From positions 310,001-374,000 of the forward strand of contig NZ_RJUK01000001.1 of assembly GCF_003762925.1 (NCBI RefSeq): 64,000 bases of DNA, read 5' to 3'. This DNA is from Marinimicrobium koreense (GTDB taxonomy: Bacteria; Pseudomonadota; Gammaproteobacteria; Pseudomonadales; Cellvibrionaceae). Shown here piece after piece: positions 57,734 through 64,000 of this stretch; the stretch's first letter is position 1; each line of letters opens with the position of its first letter. The position numbers and the translations under genes were made by a program. The notes beneath the pieces are model-generated. The model was not told the origin of the DNA. It did no database searches and saw only the letters and a program-made list of their open reading frames with translations.

Positions 57734-59377
57734 ATGGCAAGTCCTACCCAGTTACCGAGTTGGCAATCCCTGGCACAGCATGCCGATACCCTGCGTCAGC
57801 GGGAGCTCAAATCTCTGTTTGCCGAGGATCAGTCCCGGTTCGACAACTTCTCCATTCGCGCTCCCCACATCCTGTTTGATTATTCCAAGAATCTGATCAC
57901 CGAAGAGACCCGTAAGGGGCTGCTGACATTGGCGGAAGAGTCCAAGGTGGCGGATTGGCGCGATCGCATGTTCGGCGGTGAGCACATCAACCGGACCGAA
58001 GATCGTGCGGTCATGCACGTGGCGCTGCGGGACAAGTCGGGCAAGCCGATCATGGTGGACGGCAAGGATGTTCGCCCTCAGGTCGAGCGCGAGCTGAATC
58101 ACATGCGCGAGCTGGTCACCAGCGTGCGCTCCGGCGAGTGGAAAGGTTTTTCCGGCAAGTCGATCACCGATATTGTCAGCATCGGCATTGGTGGTTCCAA
58201 CCTCGGGCCGCTGATGGTTACCGAAGCGCTGAGCGCCTACAGCGACGATACGCTGCGCACCCACTACGTCTCGAACGTGGACGGCTTCCAGATTGCCCAG
58301 GTGCTGGAGCGGGTCAATCCCGAAACCACCCTGTTTATCGTGGCTTCCAAGACTTTTACCACGTTGGAAACCATCACCAACGCGAACACCGCCCGGGCCT
58401 GGTTCCTGAAAGGTGGCGGCTCCGAGTCCACGACCAGCCAGCATTTCGTGGCCGTATCGTCCAATGTGAAGAAGGCCGTGGAATTCGGTGTAGCGGAGAA
58501 AAACATCTTTGAAATGTGGGACTGGGTCGGCGGCCGTTTCTCGCTCTGGTCCACCATCGGGCTGCCCATCGCGCTGCAACAGGGCTTTGATGCCTTTGAG
58601 GAGTTGCTGCAGGGCGCCTATGAAATGGATCGCCACTTCTGCGAAGCGCCCCTGGCGGAAAACGCCCCGGTCATGCTGGCCCTGGTAGGTATCTGGAACC
58701 GCAACTTCCTGGGCTATCCCTCCCATGCCCTGCTGCCCTATGACCAGTGCCTGCACCGCTTCCCGGCCTACATGCAACAGGCCGAAATGGAAAGCAACGG
58801 CAAGTCGGTCAACTGGGAAGGTGAGACCCTGACCTACGGCAGCGTGCCGCTGATCTGGGGCGAGGTGGGCATTAACGGCCAGCACGCCTTCTATCAGTTC
58901 CTGCACCAGGGAACCGACATCATCCCCGCCGACTTTATTGGCTCGGTGAAGCCCACCATTGAAGTGGAAGGGCATCACGATGCGCTGATGGCCAATATGT
59001 TCGCGCAAACCGAGGCGCTGATGAAGGGCATCGACGCCGATCAGGTGCGTGCGGACCTCAAGGCCAAGGGTATGGATGAGGCGCGGATTGAAGAAATCGT
59101 GGCCCACAAGGTGCACCGTGGCAATCGCCCGACCAACACCCTGTTGATGGACAAGGTGACGCCGCGCTCTCTGGGCGCCCTGATTGCACTGTACGAGCAC
59201 AAGATCTTCACCCAGGGCATCATCTGGCAGATTCACTCCTTCGATCAGTGGGGTGTGGAGCTGGGTAAGGTGCTGGCCGCCGGTATCCAGCCGGAACTGG
59301 CAGACGGCGCCGAGGTGAGCGACAAACATGATGCCTCGACCCGCAGTCTGATAAACTACTACAAACAAGCAAAGTAA
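57734..59377 (+). CDS. pgi: Glucose-6-phosphate isomerase
   Basis: The 547-residue enzyme interconverts glucose-6-phosphate and fructose-6-phosphate. Typical blocks are SIGIGGSNLGPLMVTEAL, ASKTFTTLETITNANTARAW, WVGGRFSLWSTIGLPIAL and, at the end, HSFDQWGVELGKVLA with the catalytic lysine. Length matches E. coli Pgi (549). In an Entner-Doudoroff organism it returns fructose-6-phosphate to the hexose pool. It precedes the edd-zwf-pgl-eda set by 354 bases and a hairpin, so it may be a separate transcript. Confidence 0.97.
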   Translation: MASPTQLPSWQSLAQHADTLRQRELKSLFAEDQSRFDNFSIRAPHILFDYSKNLITEETRKGLLTLAEESKVADWRDRMFGGEHINRTEDRAVMHVALRDKSGKPIMVDGKDVRPQVERELNHMRELVTSVRSGEWKGFSGKSITDIVSIGIGGSNLGPLMVTEALSAYSDDTLRTHYVSNVDGFQIAQVLERVNPETTLFIVASKTFTTLETITNANTARAWFLKGGGSESTTSQHFVAVSSNVKKAVEFGVAEKNIFEMWDWVGGRFSLWSTIGLPIALQQGFDAFEELLQGAYEMDRHFCEAPLAENAPVMLALVGIWNRNFLGYPSHALLPYDQCLHRFPAYMQQAEMESNGKSVNWEGETLTYGSVPLIWGEVGINGQHAFYQFLHQGTDIIPADFIGSVKPTIEVEGHHDALMANMFAQTEALMKGIDADQVRADLKAKGMDEARIEEIVAHKVHRGNRPTNTLLMDKVTPRSLGALIALYEHKIFTQGIIWQIHSFDQWGVELGKVLAAGIQPELADGAEVSDKHDASTRSLINYYKQAK

Positions 59378-59393
59378 CAGCGGAAACAGTACG

Positions 59394-59422
59394 GCCGCCA
59401 GCGACCCTGGGTCTCTGGCGGC
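59394..59422 (+). terminator. Hairpin after pgi
   Basis: GCCGCCAG / CTGGCGGC, extended inside by GACC / GGTC around CTG, forms a stable stem 16 bases after the pgi stop. It lacks a T run (AAAATCATTT follows), so termination may be partial. Confidence 0.55.
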
Positions 59423-59731
59423 AAAATCATTTATAACCGCTGCACGGAGACGTGTGAGAGAGCCTCGGGAGTATTGTCCGGCAATGTATCGGATGAGCCC
59501 TGAGGAGCATTTGACCGTGAATATAGCAAGTCAGACGAGGCTTGGCGGACTGGCTCTTGGCGGACTGACCATGGTGCCGTCCCCCTGGTGCTGTCCGGCC
59601 CCCAACGCCGGATCAGCCCACCCGCAAGCGGGGTGACAGCGCCCGGGGCAGGCCGTCCGACCCGATAAATCGCTCCCGCGGGTGGCGGGCGAGGGCGTCT
59701 GGCTGGATGTAAAGTAATCAATGGTGCTGAA
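59423..59731. other. Intergenic region between pgi and edd
   Basis: This 309-base stretch must carry the edd promoter if pgi is separate. TTGACC at 59512-59517 could be a -35 box, but no good -10 follows at 17 bases. I found no convincing HexR palindrome (TGTAAT-type) although HexR often controls such operons. No gene is visible. Confidence 0.4.
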
Positions 59732-61546
59732 ATGACTCACAAAAGACTCTCCGATATTACCCAGCGGATCATCGACCGAAGCCGAGATACCCGGGCGGCC
59801 TACGTTGAGCGCGTCAATGCGATGCGCAATGATGGCCCCTCCCGCCAGCGCCTGTCCTGTGGCAACCTGGCTCACGGATTTGCTGCCTCTTCCGAGAAAG
59901 AGAAACAGCAGCTGATGGATACCGGCGCGCCCAATATCGGGATCGTGACCGCCTACAACGACATGCTGTCGGCGCACCAGCCCTACGTTGATTACCCCGA
60001 GAAAATCAAAACGGCCGCTCTCGCCAACGGTGTGACCGCCCAGGTCGCCGGTGGTGTGCCCGCCATGTGTGACGGGGTTACCCAGGGGCGGGATGGTATG
60101 GATCTGTCGCTGTTCAGTCGCGACGTGATCGCCATGTCCACCGCTGTCTCCCTGTCCCACGACATGTTTGATGCCGTGCACTGCCTGGGTATCTGCGACA
60201 AGATCGTGCCCGGCCTGATGATCGGCTCGCTGTCGTTCGGCCATCTGCCTACCGTTTTTGTGCCGGCGGGGCCGATGCCTTCCGGTCTGCCCAATTCGGA
60301 AAAAGTGAAAGTCCGCCAGCTGTTTGCCGAGGGTAAAGTGGGCCGTAAAGAGCTGCTCAAGGCGGAAATGGATTCCTATCACAGCCCCGGTACCTGTACC
60401 TTCTATGGCACCGCCAACAGCAACCAGATGCTGATGGAAATGATGGGTATGCAGTTGCCGGGCAGCTCCTTTGTGAACCCGGGCACCGGGATGCGCGATG
60501 CGCTGACCACCGAGGCGACCAACCAGCTGGTGAAACTGACCCAGAGTGGCGATCAGTACACGCCGATTGCCGATGTGATCGACGAGAAAGCCGTGGTCAA
60601 CGGCATCATCGGCCTGCTCGCCACCGGTGGTTCGACCAACCACACGATCCACCTGACCGCCATCGCCCGGGCTGCCGGCGTGATCATCGATTGGCAGGAT
60701 ATGGCCGACCTGTCCGAAATCATCCCACTGATGTGCCGTGTCTACCCCAACGGTCTGGCGGATGTGAACCGCTTCCAGGCAGTGGGGGGCATGGGCTTCC
60801 TGATCCGCAGCCTGCTCAGCGAAGGGCTGATGCACGAGGATGTGACCACCATCATGGGTAAGGGTATGTCCCACTTCGCCAAGGAGCCGTTCCTGGAAGG
60901 CGACAAGATCGAATGGCGCGATGCGCCGGAGAAGAGTCTGGACGAGGACGTCCTGCGCCCGGCCGGTAGTGCCTTCAGCAAAACCGGCGGCATGGCGCTG
61001 CTCAAGGGCAACCTGGGCCGCTGTGTCATCAAAGTGTCCGCAGTCAAGCCCGAGAATCGTAAGGTCAAGGCGCCTGCACGGGTGTTCTACCGTCAGGAAG
61101 ACCTCCAGGCGGCGTTCAAGGCTGGCGAGCTGGACCGGGATTTCGTTGCCGTGGTGCGTTTCCAGGGCCCGAAAGCCAATGGTATGCCGGAGTTGCACAA
61201 GCTGACTCCGCCGCTGGGCGTGCTCCAGGACCGCGGCTTCAAGGTCGCGCTGGTCACCGATGGCAGGATGTCCGGTGCCTCTGGTAAAATCCCCGCGGCC
61301 ATCCACCTGACCCCCGAGGCGCTCGATGGCGGCCCCATCTCGCTGGTGCGCGATGGCGACATGATTGAGCTGGATGCCGATGCAGGCAAGCTGGAGCTGC
61401 TGGTTTCCGAAGAGGAACTGGCCAGCCGTCAGCCGGAGCAGACCGACATATCCAACAGCCACTATGGCATGGGCCGCGAGCTGTTTGCCCCCCTGCGTGC
61501 CGAAGTCGGCCTGGCCGAAGAGGGAGCCACCGTCTTCCGTTGGTAG
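59732..61546 (+). CDS. edd: Phosphogluconate dehydratase
   Basis: The 604-residue iron-sulphur enzyme removes water from 6-phosphogluconate to give KDPG, the committed step of the Entner-Doudoroff pathway. Cluster cysteines are C113 ([10 protein letters not shown]) and C155 (LGICDK); [10 protein letters not shown] and [23 protein letters not shown] are family signatures. The N-terminus [17 protein letters not shown] matches E. coli Edd. The ribosome-binding site is weak. zwf follows after 74 bases and a hairpin. Confidence 0.97.
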   Translation: MTHKRLSDITQRIIDRSRDTRAAYVERVNAMRNDGPSRQRLSCGNLAHGFAASSEKEKQQLMDTGAPNIGIVTAYNDMLSAHQPYVDYPEKIKTAALANGVTAQVAGGVPAMCDGVTQGRDGMDLSLFSRDVIAMSTAVSLSHDMFDAVHCLGICDKIVPGLMIGSLSFGHLPTVFVPAGPMPSGLPNSEKVKVRQLFAEGKVGRKELLKAEMDSYHSPGTCTFYGTANSNQMLMEMMGMQLPGSSFVNPGTGMRDALTTEATNQLVKLTQSGDQYTPIADVIDEKAVVNGIIGLLATGGSTNHTIHLTAIARAAGVIIDWQDMADLSEIIPLMCRVYPNGLADVNRFQAVGGMGFLIRSLLSEGLMHEDVTTIMGKGMSHFAKEPFLEGDKIEWRDAPEKSLDEDVLRPAGSAFSKTGGMALLKGNLGRCVIKVSAVKPENRKVKAPARVFYRQEDLQAAFKAGELDRDFVAVVRFQGPKANGMPELHKLTPPLGVLQDRGFKVALVTDGRMSGASGKIPAAIHLTPEALDGGPISLVRDGDMIELDADAGKLELLVSEEELASRQPEQTDISNSHYGMGRELFAPLRAEVGLAEEGATVFRW

Positions 61547-61557
61547 TGAGAGCGTTC

Positions 61558-61581
61558 GAGCCCGGTGATCGTGCCGGGCTC
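61558..61581 (+). other. Hairpin between edd and zwf
   Basis: GAGCCCGG / CCGGGCTC with an 8-base loop lies 11 bases after the edd stop and 39 before zwf. Without a T run it is more likely an mRNA-stabilising or processing structure than a terminator. Confidence 0.55.
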
Positions 61582-61620
61582 AATGTATAACCGCAAATAC
61601 AGAACACAAGGTTTTAGTCC

Positions 61621-63099
61621 ATGCTGAAAGCATTTGATTTTGTGATTTTTGGTGGTGCCGGTGACCTGGCGCTGCGCAAACTGATCCCGGGCCTGTATCG
61701 CGCCTATTGCAATGACGAGTTGCCTGAGGGCACTCGCATTTTCGGTACCTGCCGTCGTCAGGAAGCCGTGGCCGAGTACCAGGATAAGGTTCGCGCTGCC
61801 GCCGAACAGCACCTGCGCAAAGGCGAGTTTGTGGCTGAAACCTGGGATCGTTTCGCGAAAATGATCCACCCGCTGTTCCTCGACATCTCTTCCCGGGATG
61901 AGCACTGGGACAAAATGGCGGAAATCCTCAAGTCTGGAAACGACAATCGCGTTTTCTACCTGTCGACGCCTCCGAGCGTGTTCGGTGTCTGCTGTAAGCA
62001 CATTTCCGAAAGCGATCTGATCAGCCCGACCACTCGCGTGGTGGTGGAGAAGCCGCTGGGTTACGACGCCGCGTCGGCCGATGCGATCAATACTGAAATT
62101 GGTGAATACTTCGACGAGAAGTCCATTTACCGGATCGATCACTACCTCGGTAAGGAAGCGGTTCAGAACCTTCTGACACTGCGTTTCGCCAATGGCATCT
62201 TCGAGCATCTGTGGGATGCCAAAACCATTGACCATGTGCAGATCAGCCTGTGCGAAACCGTGGGCCTGGAAGGGCGCGCGAGCTTCTACGACGACGCCGG
62301 TGCCATGCGCGATATGGTCCAGAACCACCTGCTGCAGTTGCTCTGCCTGGTGGCCATGGAGTCGCCCAACAAGCTGACCGCCGACAGCATCCGCTCCGAG
62401 AAGATCAAGGTGCTGGAGTCCCTGCGGGCACTCCAGGGTGATGCGGTCAAGTGGCATACCGTGCGCGGCCAATACGCGGCGGGCGAGATGGATGGCAAAG
62501 CGGTACCCGGTTACCTGGACGAGCTGGGCAAAGACAGCAATACCGAGACCTTTGTTGCCATTCGCGCGCACATCGATAACTGGCGCTGGTCGAAAGTGCC
62601 GTTCTATCTGCGCACTGGTAAGCGACTGAAAGAGCGTTTTGCTGAAATCGTCATTCAGTACAAAGACGTCTCCCACGAGGTGTATCCCGAGTCGGCCGGC
62701 GGAGTAACGCCGAACCGTCTGGTGATCCGTCTGCAACCGGAAGAAAGCATCCAGATGGTGCTGATGTCCAAGAACCTGGAAAAGCACGAAACCGAGCTGA
62801 CGCCGGTGGTGTTGAACCTGAACCTGGCCGAGAAGTACAAGCACTTTGTCAGTGACGCCTACAAGCGCCTGATGCTGGATGCCGCCGCCGGTGACCCGAG
62901 CCTGTTCATTCACCGCGCGGAAGTCGACGCGGCCTGGGGCTGGGTGGACCCGATTATCGAAGCCTGGCAGCGCCCGGAAAACAAGCCCATGGCATACCCG
63001 GCTGGTTCCTGGGGTCCGGAGGCGTCTGAAGAGCTGCTGTCCGGCGATGGTCGCAGTTGGTTCAACATGGATGAGCTGCTGACGGAGGATCAGGACTGA
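61621..63099 (+). CDS. zwf: Glucose-6-phosphate 1-dehydrogenase
   Basis: The 492-residue enzyme oxidises glucose-6-phosphate to 6-phosphogluconolactone with NADP+ or NAD+. The N-terminal coenzyme loop is FGGAGDLALRKLIPGLYR and the active-site motif RIDHYLGKEAVQNLL lies near residues 171-185; VVEKPLGYD is the usual catalytic-lysine region. It supplies lactone to Pgl, whose gene overlaps its stop by one base. Confidence 0.97.
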   Translation: MLKAFDFVIFGGAGDLALRKLIPGLYRAYCNDELPEGTRIFGTCRRQEAVAEYQDKVRAAAEQHLRKGEFVAETWDRFAKMIHPLFLDISSRDEHWDKMAEILKSGNDNRVFYLSTPPSVFGVCCKHISESDLISPTTRVVVEKPLGYDAASADAINTEIGEYFDEKSIYRIDHYLGKEAVQNLLTLRFANGIFEHLWDAKTIDHVQISLCETVGLEGRASFYDDAGAMRDMVQNHLLQLLCLVAMESPNKLTADSIRSEKIKVLESLRALQGDAVKWHTVRGQYAAGEMDGKAVPGYLDELGKDSNTETFVAIRAHIDNWRWSKVPFYLRTGKRLKERFAEIVIQYKDVSHEVYPESAGGVTPNRLVIRLQPEESIQMVLMSKNLEKHETELTPVVLNLNLAEKYKHFVSDAYKRLMLDAAAGDPSLFIHRAEVDAAWGWVDPIIEAWQRPENKPMAYPAGSWGPEASEELLSGDGRSWFNMDELLTEDQD

Positions 63100-63803
63100 T
63101 GTTGGACGAAAAGATTTTTGACAGCCGCGAAGCCCTGTTGGCGGCGTTGCAGGAAGATTGCGTGGCGGTACTGGACGAGGCGCTGAAGGAGCGTGATCAG
63201 GCCAGTTTCCTGGTGTCCGGTGGCAGCTCTCCGGCGCCCCTGTATCAGCGACTGAGCCAGATCGCTCTGGACTGGAAACGGATCCAGGTGGCCTTGGTAG
63301 ATGAGCGTTGGGTCGAGCCGGGCCACGCCAAAAGCAACGAGACGTTTGTGCAGAAAAATCTTCTGCAACACGCTGCCGGTCAGGCGCCGTTTCTGGGCAT
63401 GAAGAACTCGGCGGAAACTGCCGCCGAAGGCCTCGCCGCCTGCGAGCAGGCCTATCAGAAGCTGGCCCAGCCGTTCGATCTCACCATTCTGGGTATGGGG
63501 CCGGACGGTCATACCGCGTCCCTGTTCCCCAACGCCGAAGGGCTTGAGGAAGCGCTGACCACCGATTCACTGTGTTCGGCGATTACCGCGCACCAGAGTG
63601 AAGTGACCGGTGAGTACACTGAACGCATGACCCTGAGCCTGGCGGGTATCGTCAATTCCTGTCGTCTGGTTCTGCTGATCACTGGCGACGAAAAATTGCA
63701 GGCCCTGCGCGCCGCGCAAGGTGAAGGTCCGGTGGGCGATATGCCGATTCGTGCCGTTCTGCGTCAGAACAAAGTGCCAGTGACACTGTATTGGGCTCCC
63801 TGA
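63099..63803 (+). CDS. pgl: 6-phosphogluconolactonase
   Basis: The 234-residue enzyme hydrolyses 6-phosphogluconolactone to 6-phosphogluconate, feeding Edd. It belongs to the NagB-like Pgl family: FLVSGGSSPAPLYQRLS, VALVDERWVEPGHAKSN, LGMGPDGHTASLFPNAEGL and a terminal PVTLYWAP. The start ATG overlaps the zwf stop by one base (TGATG), so translation is coupled. eda follows after 63 bases. Confidence 0.96.
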   Translation: MLDEKIFDSREALLAALQEDCVAVLDEALKERDQASFLVSGGSSPAPLYQRLSQIALDWKRIQVALVDERWVEPGHAKSNETFVQKNLLQHAAGQAPFLGMKNSAETAAEGLAACEQAYQKLAQPFDLTILGMGPDGHTASLFPNAEGLEEALTTDSLCSAITAHQSEVTGEYTERMTLSLAGIVNSCRLVLLITGDEKLQALRAAQGEGPVGDMPIRAVLRQNKVPVTLYWAP

Positions 63804-63866
63804 GGCGTCGCGCCCGGGACCGCTCGTATTGAATCAACCCAGTTACCGAATCAAGAGGAAAGCATA

Positions 63867-64000
63867 GTGGCATTAAGTATCGATAAAATTGTTCAGGTGG
63901 CTCCGGTCATTCCCGTGATGGTCGTGGAACGCCTGGAAGATGCGGTACCGCTGGCTCAGGCACTGTACAACGGCGGCCTGAAGGTACTCGAAATCACCTT
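63867..64000 (+). CDS. eda: KHG/KDPG aldolase, partial (cut by window end)
   Basis: Only the first 44 residues are in the window: GTG start, then ALSIDKIVQVAPVIPVMVVE and LAQALYNGGLKVLEIT, the usual N-terminus of KDPG aldolase, with the active-site glutamate in VVE. AAGAGGAAAG precedes the GTG. It splits KDPG into pyruvate and glyceraldehyde-3-phosphate, completing the edd-zwf-pgl-eda set. Confidence 0.92.
   Translation, partial: MALSIDKIVQVAPVIPVMVVERLEDAVPLAQALYNGGLKVLEIT

Noticed and set aside
57752-59368. Long open frame antisense to pgi
   Set aside because: Same shadow effect; pgi motifs on the plus strand are complete.
59423-59731. HexR operator before edd
   Set aside because: TGTAAAGTAATCA at about 59708-59720 has one half-site at most and lacks the palindrome.
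59531-62913. Two long antisense frames opposite edd and zwf
   Set aside because: Their composition is that of complement shadows and they end or begin at arbitrary points relative to the real operon.

Overview
The window reads as chromosomal DNA of a free-living gammaproteobacterium. The housekeeping proteins (RNase II, TsaB, UppP, AcnA, GltX, DusA) look gammaproteobacterial. The secreted carbohydrate enzymes, a sugar-type TonB-dependent receptor and an Entner-Doudoroff operon point to a marine, polysaccharide-degrading member of the Cellvibrionales (Saccharophagus, Marinimicrobium or Cellvibrio type). That placement is inferred from gene content; no 16S gene is present.

Layout: 1-6.5 kb holds a carbohydrate cluster: a partial sugar isomerase, a double-domain CE12 acetylesterase and a secreted GH67N-like protein, with a lone NERD-nuclease/UvrD-helicase between them. 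6.5-24.4 kb is mostly housekeeping: gcvP, a GPH-type sugar symporter, TerB/transaldolase, dusA, an outer-membrane DUF481 protein, a GST, acnA, moaCDE, a lipoprotein methyltransferase, a TauE/rhodanese pair, gltX and tRNA-Ala(GGC). 24.4-25.5 kb is a small accessory insert: a toxin-antitoxin pair bracketed by short direct repeats, next to a tRNA gene whose trailer hairpin copies the acceptor end. 25.6-36.5 kb carries a Kelch lipoprotein, a YihY protein, an EamA transporter and then a nutrient-uptake cluster: a TRAP transporter (P, Q, M), a Dabb protein, a DUF1080 lipoprotein and a 1018-residue TonB-dependent receptor with its own promoter and a LacI-like operator.

36.5-53.6 kb is RNase II, a K+/H+ antiporter, a chemoreceptor, a shikimate-kinase-like protein, an Lrp regulator, two hypothetical genes, adk, a histone-H1-like protein, tsaB, uppP, an M18 aminopeptidase, a small beta-barrel, a cNMP-binding/degenerate-rhodanese protein, a DUF3524 glycosyltransferase (tRNA-queuosine mannosyltransferase family) and trpS. 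53.6-64 kb holds bioA, an aldo/keto reductase, a cytoplasmic GH84 protein, and pgi followed by the Entner-Doudoroff set edd-zwf-pgl-eda (eda is cut by the window end).

The genes fit one lifestyle. Polymers are deacetylated and cut outside or in the periplasm, taken up through the receptor, the TRAP transporter and the GPH symporter, and sugars are burned through Zwf-Pgl-Edd-Eda with Pgi and transaldolase recycling the phosphorylated sugars. Two families of REP-like palindromic repeats sit in the gaps at 11.4, 13.1 and 53.6 kb. I found no CRISPR array, prophage, insertion sequence or rRNA. The most unusual features are the tRNA-Ala trailer hairpin, the repeat-bracketed toxin-antitoxin cassette, the NERD-helicase, the CNB/dead-rhodanese plus DUF3524 pair, and the shikimate-kinase-like protein with altered substrate motifs.
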